Assembly: GCA_013290035.1 (NCBI GenBank)
Contig: JABCYT010000341.1
Coordinates: 1 to 5,013 of the forward strand
DNA from: Alphaproteobacteria bacterium
GTDB taxonomy: Bacteria; Pseudomonadota; Alphaproteobacteria; Reyranellales; Reyranellaceae
Direction of reading: 5' to 3'
DNA length: 5,013 nucleotides
Position 1 is the first letter of the stretch. Each line of letters opens with the position of its first letter. A program made the translations under genes and the position numbers. Positions 1 through 5,013 of this stretch are shown piece by piece. Below the pieces are notes generated by a model. It was not told the origin of the DNA. It did not search any database and saw only the letters and a program-made list of their open reading frames with translations.

Positions 1-398
1 CGCCGTTCCTCGATCGCCAGTCCGGCAAGCTCTCGGCGGGGCAGAAGACGCGGGTGGCGCTTGCCAAGGCGCTGATCAACAACCCGGAAGTGCTGCTGCT
101 CGACGAACCCACCGCGTCGCTCGATCCCGACACCGCCGACTGGGTGCGCGGCTATCTCAAGGACTACCAGCACGAGACCCATGCCACCATCATGCTCGCC
201 TCGCACAACATGGGCGAGGTCGAGAGGCTGTGCGACGACGTGATCCTGCTGCAGGCCGGTCGCGTCTTCGAGCGCGGCAGCCCGCGCGAGCTGATCGAGC
301 GCTTTGGCCGTGAGGACATGGAAGAAGTGTTCTTGGACATGGCCCGCGGTCGCCGTAGCGGGCTCGATACGCTGAAGAGGACGGGAGCGCGATCGTGA
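1..398 (+). CDS. ABC transporter ATP-binding protein, C-terminal part (5' end outside window)
   Basis: This is the C-terminal part of the ATPase subunit of an ABC transporter, which hydrolyses ATP on the cytoplasmic side to drive the membrane partner. The frame is open from base 3, so the gene starts before the window; a GTG at 54 lies inside the signature region and is not a start. Seen in order are the ABC signature LSAGQ (bases 30-44), Walker B VLLLDEP (90-110), a D-loop of the SLDPDT type, and the H-loop histidine in ASHNMGE (204-206). Walker A and the Q-loop are missing because of the cut. A short C-terminal tail follows, as in DrrA/NodI/CcmA-like exporter ATPases. Its stop codon overlaps the start of the permease gene by 4 bases (GTGA), the usual sign of translational coupling and a shared complex. 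The substrate cannot be told from the ATPase. Confidence 0.95.
   Translation, partial: PFLDRQSGKLSAGQKTRVALAKALINNPEVLLLDEPTASLDPDTADWVRGYLKDYQHETHATIMLASHNMGEVERLCDDVILLQAGRVFERGSPRELIERFGREDMEEVFLDMARGRRSGLDTLKRTGARS
383..387 (+). promoter_or_regulatory. Ribosome binding site of the ABC-2 permease gene
   Basis: GGGAG lies 7 bases upstream of the GTG at 395, inside the end of the ATPase gene. It supports this unusual GTG as the permease start, placed so that start and stop overlap. Confidence 0.6.
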
Positions 399-1192
399 GC
401 GGCTCGGCGGAACGGATCTACGCCCTGGTGATGCGCCACATCTACATCTGGCGCAGCTCGATCATGCGGCTCGTCGATTCCATCTACTGGCCGGCCGTGC
501 AGATGGTGATGTGGGGCTTCATGACCCAGTACCTGCTGCCGCGGGCCAGCTTCGTGGCGCAGGCGGCGGGCGTCCTGCTGTCGGGCCTGCTGCTGTGGGA
601 AGTGGTGGTGCGCGGCAACCTCTCGCTCTCGATCGCCTTCCTCGAGGAGATGTGGTCGCGCAACCTCGGCCATCTGTTCGTGAGCCCGATCCGCTCTTGG
701 GAGATGGCGACCGGCATCATCATCGCCGCGCTGTTGCGCACGCTGCTCGGCCTGATCCCGGTGTCGCTGATGGCCTGGGCCTTCTTCGGCTACTCGATCT
801 ACTCGCTCGGCCTGCCTCTGGTCGCCTTCTTCGCCATCCTGCAGATGTTCTCGTGGTCGATCGGGCTTGCCATGTCGGGCATGATCATGCGCGTCGGCCA
901 AAGCGCCGAAAGCTTCGCCTGGGCCGCCGTCTTCATCCTGATGCCGGTGAGCGGCGTCTACTATCCGGTGACGGTGCTGCCGCATTGGCTGCAGGTCATC
1001 TCCTGGGGCCTGCCGCCGGCCTACGTCTTCGAGGGCATGCGCGCCATCCTGGCCGAGAAGACCGTGCACTGGCACATGCTTGGCATCGCCTTCGCCCTGT
1101 CGGTGGCCTACCTGATCATTGGCTTCCAGATCTTCCAGTGGTTCTTCCGTCAGTCACGGCGCGCCGGCACTTTGCTGGGGCAGGGGGAGTAG
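395..1192 (+). CDS. ABC-2 type transporter permease
   Basis: This 265-residue inner-membrane protein is the likely partner of the preceding ATPase. About six hydrophobic segments are visible, roughly at residues 28-47, 56-74, 103-128, 133-160, 172-195 and 228-250. A short amphipathic N-terminus (YALVMRHIYIWR) precedes them. Near the C-terminus is the proline/glycine-rich stretch typical of ABC-2 permeases, with PVSGVYYPVTVLPHWLQ followed by PPAYVFEGMR (residues 184-216). Length and topology fit the DrrB/NodJ/YadH-like family, which exports drugs, polysaccharides, lipids or lipo-oligosaccharides. The GTG start overlaps the ATPase stop and has a GGGAG ribosome binding site. The protein ends in a short basic, cytoplasmic-looking tail (RQSRRAG). 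The gene runs head-on into the minus-strand gene ending at 1198. The fold and role as an exporter permease are well supported; the substrate is unknown. Confidence 0.93.
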   Translation: MSGSAERIYALVMRHIYIWRSSIMRLVDSIYWPAVQMVMWGFMTQYLLPRASFVAQAAGVLLSGLLLWEVVVRGNLSLSIAFLEEMWSRNLGHLFVSPIRSWEMATGIIIAALLRTLLGLIPVSLMAWAFFGYSIYSLGLPLVAFFAILQMFSWSIGLAMSGMIMRVGQSAESFAWAAVFILMPVSGVYYPVTVLPHWLQVISWGLPPAYVFEGMRAILAEKTVHWHMLGIAFALSVAYLIIGFQIFQWFFRQSRRAGTLLGQGE

Positions 1193-1197
1193 CGCGC

Positions 1198-1518
1198 TCA
1201 CGGATCGCCGCAATCGGGCAGCCGACGGATGGCCGATTGCAGCGAAACGCGCTGTTCGGACGTCAAGGTGGCTTCGTTGGCGCACATATGCATGGCGGTG
1301 CAGGCCGGGGCGGCCTGCGACGGCCAATCCACCGTTCCGCCGATCGCGCCGTCGCATTTTGCCCAGGCGTTCTTGGCGTCCCAGCCGATGACTTGCGGCG
1401 TCAGGGATTCCAGGGCGACCCGGAGGAAAATCGCGACGAAGGGAAATGCCGTCGCCAAGCCTGCGAGCAACGCCAGGGCGGCAACCCCGCCGGCCAGGGC
1501 GAGCGACAGCTTTTTCAT
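1198..1518 (-). CDS. Small exported or membrane-anchored four-cysteine protein, function unknown
   Basis: I do not recognise this 106-residue protein. The ATG at 1518 is preceded by GAGGA 7 bases upstream (plus-strand 1526-1530), which supports the start. The N-terminus MKKLSLALAGGVAALALLAG is a classical Sec signal peptide, with a possible signal peptidase I site after ATA (residue 24). Residues 25-35 remain hydrophobic, so an uncleaved anchor is also possible. The rest is soluble-looking and carries four cysteines (C55, C73, C79, C103), an even number that could make two disulphides in the periplasm. The C-terminal part, with LTSEQRVSLQSAIRRL, looks helical. The gene converges on the permease gene with a 5-base gap and is divergent from the nuclease-like gene at 1576 across a 57-base gap, so it is probably transcribed alone. 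A longer frame reading back to 2181 runs antisense to that gene and is rejected. The call as a real gene rests on the signal peptide, ribosome binding site and tight fit. Confidence 0.72.
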   Translation of the reverse strand: MKKLSLALAGGVAALALLAGLATAFPFVAIFLRVALESLTPQVIGWDAKNAWAKCDGAIGGTVDWPSQAAPACTAMHMCANEATLTSEQRVSLQSAIRRLPDCGDP

Positions 1519-1575
1519 GCTTCCATCCTCGCGCAAGCATCTGCTTTTGACCATTGGCAGGGTAGAGTCGCCGCC
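1519..1575. promoter_or_regulatory. Divergent intergenic region between the small-protein and EEP genes
   Basis: This 57-base gap must hold the start signals for both divergent genes, unless transcription begins inside the opposite gene. It contains the GAGGA ribosome binding site of the minus-strand gene. A TTGACC at 1547-1552 resembles a -35 box on the plus strand, but no -10 box stands at the right distance, so no promoter can be named. Confidence 0.35.
1526..1530 (-). promoter_or_regulatory. Ribosome binding site of the small four-cysteine protein gene
   Basis: On the minus strand this reads GAGGA, 7 bases before the ATG at 1518. It decides the start in favour of the short signal-peptide protein over the long frame reading through from 2181. 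Confidence 0.55.
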
Positions 1576-2310
1576 ATGAGGATCGTCGCCTGGAACTGCA
1601 ACATGGCGCTCGACCGCAAGGTTGACGTGCTGCTCGACCTGGCGCCGGACATTGCCATCGTCTGCGAATGCGCCGAGCCCGACCGACTGCGTTTGCGCTC
1701 GAGATCGTCCTGGATGCAGGGCGATCCCGTCTGGATCGGCCGCAACCCGCACAAGGGCCTCGCGGTGTTCGCCTTCAACGGCTACGCGATTCGCCTGGCG
1801 GAGTCCTATCATCCCGCGTTGCGCTATATCGCGCCGGTCCATATCGGCGGGCCGACCGAATGCAACCTGTTGGCCGTGTGGGCCCAGAACGCCAGCGCCG
1901 GGGGCATCCGCAAGAACCAGCTGGGTCCGTTGCGACGGGCGCTGTCGCGCTACAAGGGCTTCCTCGGCGAGCGGCCAGCCGTGGTCGCGGGCGACCTCAA
2001 CAGCAACACGATCTGGGACAAGTCGGGCTGGCGCATCAACCACTCGACCAAGGTCCGGATCCTCGAGCAAAGCTTCGGCCTGGTCAGCGCCTACCATGCG
2101 GTCCGTGGCGAGGCGCATGGCGCGGAGAGCGAACCCACGCTCTATTGGCGCGACCGCACCAAGGACGGACCGACCTATCACATCGATTATATCTTCGTGC
2201 CTTCGTTGTGGATCGGTAAGGTGCGCGAACTGAGCATCGGCACGTTCGAGACCTGGTGCGGATCAGGCCTCAGCGATCACGTGCCCGTGGTTGTCGATGT
2301 CGATGTCTGA
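1576..2310 (+). CDS. Endonuclease/exonuclease/phosphatase (EEP) family protein
   Basis: This 244-residue protein shows the motifs of the metal-dependent EEP (exonuclease III / DNase I-like) superfamily in order. They are RIVAWNCN with W6 and N7; DIAIVCECAEP with a metal-binding acidic residue at E31 or E34; VVAGDLNSN with D140 and N142; HIDYIF with D204; and SDHVPVVVDV with D234 and H235, the catalytic Asp-His pair. All key residues are present, so it should be an active phosphodiesterase or phosphomonoesterase. The family covers DNA repair nucleases, sphingomyelinases and inositol phosphatases, and the sequence does not separate these. No signal peptide is visible, so the protein is probably cytoplasmic. 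The ATG at 1576 is chosen because the first motif begins three residues later; the frame stays open back to 511 only by reading through the permease gene in another frame. A lipoprotein gene follows after 15 bases, probably in the same transcript. Confidence 0.88.
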   Translation: MRIVAWNCNMALDRKVDVLLDLAPDIAIVCECAEPDRLRLRSRSSWMQGDPVWIGRNPHKGLAVFAFNGYAIRLAESYHPALRYIAPVHIGGPTECNLLAVWAQNASAGGIRKNQLGPLRRALSRYKGFLGERPAVVAGDLNSNTIWDKSGWRINHSTKVRILEQSFGLVSAYHAVRGEAHGAESEPTLYWRDRTKDGPTYHIDYIFVPSLWIGKVRELSIGTFETWCGSGLSDHVPVVVDVDV

Positions 2311-2313
2311 GTG

Positions 2314-2319
2314 AGGGAG
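2314..2319 (+). promoter_or_regulatory. Ribosome binding site of the lipoprotein gene
   Basis: AGGGAG lies 6 bases upstream of the ATG at 2326. It favours that ATG over the in-frame GTG at 2311, which would add the charged residues MRERV in front of the lipoprotein signal. Confidence 0.6.
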
Positions 2320-2325
2320 AGAGTG

Positions 2326-2691
2326 ATGGTGAAGGTCGGCCTGGCGTCTGTCTCGATCATGCTTGGCGTCGCCGCATGCGGCAGTACGGCGCCGCCGCCG
2401 CTGCCGCCCGTCTGGTCGGCGAATTACCCCGTGCCGTTCGACGCCATGGTCCGTTGCCTGGCCGCAAAGCCTGCCGGCGCCTTCGCGGTTTCTCCGCCCG
2501 ACCTCCCGCAGGACGGCGTTGCGGTCATTGCCTTCACGCCGACGAATACGCCGCAAGCGGGCTCCACCTACACCGTCCGTCAGGCCGGCAGCAGCAGCCA
2601 GGTGATTTGGCGACGCCCCGGCAATGTCGGCGGCCTAGACTGGCTGGATGGCGAGGCGCGCAGCCGGGCGGACCGCTGCGCCAATGCCTGA
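2326..2691 (+). CDS. Small lipoprotein of unknown function
   Basis: This is a 121-residue predicted lipoprotein. The N-terminus has one lysine, a hydrophobic core and a lipobox VAAC, with the lipidated cysteine at C18 and glycine at +2. There is no aspartate at +2, so outer-membrane sorting is plausible. A proline-rich linker (APPPLPPVW, residues 22-30) follows, as is common just after the lipid anchor. The mature part has two further cysteines, C44 and C118, which could form a disulphide, and a beta-rich-looking middle (GSTYTVRQAG, then SQVIWRRPG). I do not recognise the family. The gene sits 15 bases behind the EEP gene and is probably co-transcribed with it. Its stop directly abuts the stop of the convergent mepA gene. 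A role in the envelope is inferred only from the lipobox. Confidence 0.8.
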   Translation: MVKVGLASVSIMLGVAACGSTAPPPLPPVWSANYPVPFDAMVRCLAAKPAGAFAVSPPDLPQDGVAVIAFTPTNTPQAGSTYTVRQAGSSSQVIWRRPGNVGGLDWLDGEARSRADRCANA

Positions 2692-2694
2692 TCA
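2689..2694. other. Abutting convergent stop codons in a TGATCA palindrome
   Basis: The plus-strand lipoprotein gene ends with TGA at 2689-2691. The minus-strand mepA gene ends with TGA read from 2694 to 2692. The two stops form the palindrome TGATCA with no base between them, so there is no room for a terminator outside coding sequence. Confidence 0.9.
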
Positions 2695-3522
2695 CGGCGC
2701 CTTCAGCACCGCCGCACAGGCAGCCGGCAGCTTGGGCCGATAGGGCGCCTGCGGCGCATCGGGCGGCGGCAATTTCACCGGCGGTCGCGTGAACCAGATA
2801 TCGAGCGGCTCGCCGCAGCCGTCGTCGGCGTAATAGCCCGCCTGCGGCTGGCATTGCGGATTGCCCGGCGGGCAGTGCAGCCGGATGTGGAAGTGCTCGT
2901 CGTGTCCGACCCACACCACGATCTTGTTGAGCCAGGCGCGGTTGCCGGTGACGGTCTGGCAAAGCCGCTGCTTGATCCACTTGTTCACGAAGATGCGGTC
3001 GAGATGGGGCATCTCGGCCGCCAGCCGCAACAGGGCGACGTGCTGCTGGGTGAAGACACCGTCGTCGATGCCGTCGTCGGCGGCGCGCACCAGCGAACGC
3101 AGCCTGGGATTCTCCCGCTCAGCCGGCGCCAGGGGCGGCCCGGGCTGGCGCTCGAACCAGATGTCGGCATCGAGACCGGTCTGATGACTGGCATGACCGG
3201 AGATGGCCGGGCCGCCGCGCGGCTGGCCGATATCGCCGATATAGAGCGGCGCCTGGCCCGCGGCGCGCACCTTCTCCGACAGCGTCTTGATGAAATCCAG
3301 CGTGACGGGCTGGCCCCAATAGCGATTGCGGCTGATCCGGATCACCTCGTAGCCGGGCCCGTCGAGCGGCAGGGCCTGCGCGCCCTGCAGGCAGCCGGCC
3401 GTGTAGAAGCCGATCGACTGGGGAGGGCCGGCGGTCGGCGTCGACACCTGACCCCATTCCTGCGCCGCCGCCGCGACGGACGTGCACATCGCTGCGAGTA
3501 GCGGAACCACGAAACGCATCAT
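2692..3522 (-). CDS. mepA: Penicillin-insensitive murein endopeptidase MepA
   Basis: MepA is a periplasmic zinc peptidase of the LAS group that cuts D-alanyl-meso-diaminopimelyl cross-links in peptidoglycan and is not blocked by penicillin. The 276-residue length is close to that of Escherichia coli MepA (274). Counting from the ATG at 3522, it has a signal peptide (MMRFVVPLLAAMCTSVAAAA, likely cleaved before Q21). The motif GHASHQTGLDADIWF carries H110, the zinc ligands H113 and D120 and the nearby D118. The motif GHDEHFHIRLHCP carries H207, H210 and the zinc ligand H212. Six cysteines (44, 188, 217, 224, 236, 269) match the pattern that forms three disulphides in the E. coli enzyme. The frame extends to an ATG at 3561, but that start would bury the signal peptide behind 13 polar residues and overlap the divergent gene. 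ATGs at 3522 and 3519 are both possible; neither has a clear ribosome binding site. The enzyme looks complete and active. Confidence 0.95.
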   Translation of the reverse strand: MMRFVVPLLAAMCTSVAAAAQEWGQVSTPTAGPPQSIGFYTAGCLQGAQALPLDGPGYEVIRISRNRYWGQPVTLDFIKTLSEKVRAAGQAPLYIGDIGQPRGGPAISGHASHQTGLDADIWFERQPGPPLAPAERENPRLRSLVRAADDGIDDGVFTQQHVALLRLAAEMPHLDRIFVNKWIKQRLCQTVTGNRAWLNKIVVWVGHDEHFHIRLHCPPGNPQCQPQAGYYADDGCGEPLDIWFTRPPVKLPPPDAPQAPYRPKLPAACAAVLKAP

Positions 3523-3559
3523 CTTGTTGGCACGATAACCGCCGGCTAAGACTTTGCCC
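3523..3559. promoter_or_regulatory. Short divergent intergenic region between mepA and the crotonase gene
   Basis: Only 37 bases separate the two divergent starts, so the promoters must overlap each other or the coding ends. On the plus strand TTGTTG (3524-3529) and TAAGAC (3547-3552) are 17 bases apart. Each matches three of six consensus bases, which is weak. Neither gene has a clear Shine-Dalgarno sequence here. Confidence 0.3.
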
Positions 3560-4363
3560 ATGGCCGACTATGCCAACATCAAGCTGGAGCGCGACGGCGC
3601 GGTGACGCGGCTGATCCTGAATCGACCGGAACGCCGAAACGCGCTCACCCACGCCATGATGCTGGAGCTCGAGGATGCCTTTTCCTTGCTGCGCGACGAC
3701 CGGAGCTGCCGGGTGTTGGTCTTGCGCGGCGCCGGCGGCCATTTCTGCGCGGGCGGCGATCTCGATGCCATGGCCAACATGCCCGCCCAGCCCGACAAGG
3801 ACGCGGCCGACCCGCTGGTGCCGGCCTATCGCCAGTTCGGCGACGCCCTGCTGGCGCTCGCCAACCTGCCACAGGCCACGATCTCCATCGTCGAGGGCTC
3901 GGCGGTGGGCGGCGGCTTCGGCATGGCCTGCTGCTCCGACGTGGTGATCCTGCATGACAGCGCGCGCTTCGGCATGCCGGAGCCCAAGGTGGGCTTCATT
4001 CCGTCGCAGATCATCCCGTTCGTGGTGCGGCGTATCGGCGAGGGCGCGGCACGCGATCTCGCGGTGACCGGCCGGGTGATCGACGCAGCGGAAGCCCATC
4101 GTCTGGGCGTCGGCCGCCATCTCTGCGCCACCACGGCCGAGATCAGCCGGACCTTGCGGGCGGTGATCGACGATGTCGTGAAGCTGGAACCGCAGGCGCT
4201 GGCGACCGTCAAACGTCTGGTGCTGAGTTGCGCCACGACGGATGATCGGGCCGTGCTCGATGACGCGGCCCACAGCCTGGTTGGGTTGCTGCGCCGGCCG
4301 CAGGCCTCGGAAGGCATCGGGCATTTCATGGCCAAGACGCTGCCACCGTGGGCGAAAGAATAG
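3560..4363 (+). CDS. Enoyl-CoA hydratase/isomerase (crotonase) family protein
   Basis: This 267-residue protein has the full crotonase fold length. Visible are the N-terminal LILNRPERRNALT; the CoA-binding and oxyanion-hole segment HFCAGGDLDAM (residues 61-71); the second oxyanion-hole segment AVGGGFGMACCSD (115-127); and ARFGMPEPKVGFIP (135-148). Of the two catalytic glutamates of rat enoyl-CoA hydratase, the one in the PE motif is kept (E141). The position of the other (E144 in rat) is glycine (G121). The segment IPSQIIPFVVRRIG resembles the glutaconyl-CoA hydratase branch (LiuC/AtuE-like) more than short-chain enoyl-CoA hydratases; this is from memory of the families and is tentative. It should act on an acyl-CoA in the cytoplasm, but hydration, isomerisation and another reaction cannot be told apart. 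The ATG at 3560 is preferred over an upstream TTG at 3554. No Shine-Dalgarno sequence is visible. A dioxygenase gene follows after 15 bases. Confidence 0.92.
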   Translation: MADYANIKLERDGAVTRLILNRPERRNALTHAMMLELEDAFSLLRDDRSCRVLVLRGAGGHFCAGGDLDAMANMPAQPDKDAADPLVPAYRQFGDALLALANLPQATISIVEGSAVGGGFGMACCSDVVILHDSARFGMPEPKVGFIPSQIIPFVVRRIGEGAARDLAVTGRVIDAAEAHRLGVGRHLCATTAEISRTLRAVIDDVVKLEPQALATVKRLVLSCATTDDRAVLDDAAHSLVGLLRRPQASEGIGHFMAKTLPPWAKE

Positions 4364-4367
4364 GGCG

Positions 4368-4372
4368 AAGGA
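4368..4372 (+). promoter_or_regulatory. Ribosome binding site deciding the dioxygenase start
   Basis: AAGGA sits 6 bases before the ATG at 4379 but touches the ATG at 4373. The spacing favours 4379. A weaker AGGG at 4362-4365, 7 bases before 4373, keeps the upstream start possible; the difference is two residues. Confidence 0.5.
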
Positions 4373-4378
4373 ATGAAG

Positions 4379-5013
4379 ATGCGAAACTATCGCCACATCG
4401 AGGTACGGCCGATCTCCGGCGCGCTGGGCGCGGAGATCCACGGCGTCGACATCTCGCGCGACCTGGAAGACGACGTGGTCGGCGAGATGCGCCAGGCTTT
4501 CCTCGACCATCTCGTGATCTTCCTGCGCGATCAGAAGGTCACGCCGCACCAGCAGGTCGCCTTCGCAAGGAAGTTCGGCGAGCCGATCGAATATCCGCAG
4601 CTCAAGGGCCTGCCCGAATCGCCGCTGATCACGCCGGTGATCAAGCTCGAGCACGAGCGCAACAATTTCGGCGGCATCTGGCACTCCGACACGACCTATC
4701 TGCCGGTGCCGCCGATGGGCAGCATGCTGCTGGCGCGCGAGGTGCCGCCTTACGGCGGCGACACCATGTTCGCCAACCAGTACCTCGCCTACGAGGCGCT
4801 GTCGGACGGGCTGAAGAAGACGCTCGATGGATTGATGGGCGTCAGTTCCTCGGCCAAGGCCGATGTCTCCAAGACCCGCGAGGACCGCATGAAGGCGGCG
4901 GGACAGGAGCTGAAAGTCCTGACCGCCGAGCACCCGATCGTGCGCACCCATCCCGAGACCGGCCGCAAGGCGCTCTACACGTCGGACGCGCACACCGCGC
5001 ACATCCAGGGCTG
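4379..5013 (+). CDS. TauD/TfdA family Fe(II)/2-oxoglutarate-dependent dioxygenase (3' end outside window)
   Basis: The N-terminal 211 residues of a TauD/TfdA-type dioxygenase are visible. These enzymes use Fe(II), O2 and 2-oxoglutarate to hydroxylate a substrate, often releasing a sulfonate, phenol or amine. The N-terminus IEVRPISGALGAEIHGVDIS is the typical family opening, followed by HLVIFLRDQ (residues 44-52). WHSDTTYLPVPP gives the first two iron ligands, H102 and D104. In PYGGDTMFAN, T129 matches the 2-oxoglutarate-contacting T126 of Escherichia coli TauD. HPIVRTHPETGRKALY (185-200) is also conserved. The second iron histidine and the arginine that binds 2-oxoglutarate lie beyond the window. 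After the HP..RTHP motif the sequence reads TSDAHTAHIQG where TauD-like proteins often have a VN..FT segment, so the substrate is probably not taurine. The ATG at 4379 is chosen for its AAGGA site; 4373 is an in-frame alternative. The gene is probably co-transcribed with the crotonase gene 15 bases upstream. Confidence 0.92.
   Translation, partial: MRNYRHIEVRPISGALGAEIHGVDISRDLEDDVVGEMRQAFLDHLVIFLRDQKVTPHQQVAFARKFGEPIEYPQLKGLPESPLITPVIKLEHERNNFGGIWHSDTTYLPVPPMGSMLLAREVPPYGGDTMFANQYLAYEALSDGLKKTLDGLMGVSSSAKADVSKTREDRMKAAGQELKVLTAEHPIVRTHPETGRKALYTSDAHTAHIQG

Noticed and set aside
164..1075. Minus-strand open frame of 303 codons opposite the ABC genes
   Set aside because: It is antisense to the ATPase and permease, with a low-complexity His/Arg/Asp/Gln-rich translation and no recognisable motif.
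1193..1197. Possible terminator between the permease and small-protein genes
   Set aside because: Only 5 bases separate the stops and no stem-loop followed by a T-run is visible near them on either strand.
511..1575. Upstream extension of the EEP frame, giving a 599-residue protein
   Set aside because: The extra part reads through the permease gene in another frame and antisense to the small-protein gene. The EEP domain starts at the ATG at 1576 with its first motif.
1519..2181. N-terminal extension of the small minus-strand protein to 327 residues
   Set aside because: It is antisense to the EEP gene, and it would put the signal peptide in the middle of the protein. The GAGGA site fits the ATG at 1518.
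3058..3081. Repeated GTCGTCG units
   Set aside because: They encode the DDGIDDG stretch of MepA and are explained by codon use for neighbouring aspartates; they are not a non-coding repeat.
3523..3561. Longer mepA start at 3561
   Set aside because: It would place 13 polar residues before the signal peptide and overlap the divergent crotonase start. The ATG at 3522 gives a signal peptide and length matching E. coli MepA.
3119..5002. Long minus-strand open frame of 627 codons
   Set aside because: It lies antisense to the crotonase and dioxygenase genes and partly to another frame of mepA, all of which have clear family motifs. Its translation is rich in Arg, His, Gln and Asp with no domain, typical of a shadow frame in GC-rich DNA.

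Overview
The window is ordinary-looking, very GC-rich chromosomal DNA, with GC-biased third codon positions, tightly packed genes and gaps of at most 57 bases. No rRNA, tRNA, CRISPR array, insertion sequence or phage gene is visible. Codon use, the MepA, TauD and crotonase homologues and the compact layout suggest an alphaproteobacterium (Rhodospirillales or Hyphomicrobiales type). This is an inference from composition and gene style; no genus can be fixed from the sequence alone.

Layout. (1) Bases 1-1192, plus strand: the 3' end of an ABC ATPase gene, overlapping by 4 bases a six-helix ABC-2 permease gene. Together they encode an exporter of unknown substrate. (2) Bases 1198-1518, minus strand: a 106-residue secreted or membrane-anchored protein with four cysteines, which I do not recognise. 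It converges on the permease gene with a 5-base gap. (3) Bases 1576-2691, plus strand: an endonuclease/exonuclease/phosphatase-fold protein followed after 15 bases by a 121-residue lipoprotein of unknown function. (4) Bases 2692-3522, minus strand: the periplasmic murein endopeptidase MepA, complete and with all expected metal ligands and cysteines. Its stop codon directly abuts the lipoprotein stop. (5) Bases 3560-5013, plus strand: an enoyl-CoA hydratase/isomerase gene, then after 15 bases a TauD/TfdA-type Fe(II)/2-oxoglutarate dioxygenase gene cut off by the window end. The last two look like a small catabolic operon whose substrate cannot be read from the sequence.

The units do not form one obvious pathway. 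Three encode envelope proteins (ABC exporter, lipoprotein, MepA), one a nuclease/phosphatase-like enzyme and one carbon metabolism. I found no convincing undescribed system. The items most worth a second look are the unrecognised four-cysteine small protein, the lipoprotein convergent with mepA, the crotonase lacking one of the two classical glutamates, and the zero-gap convergent stop codons.
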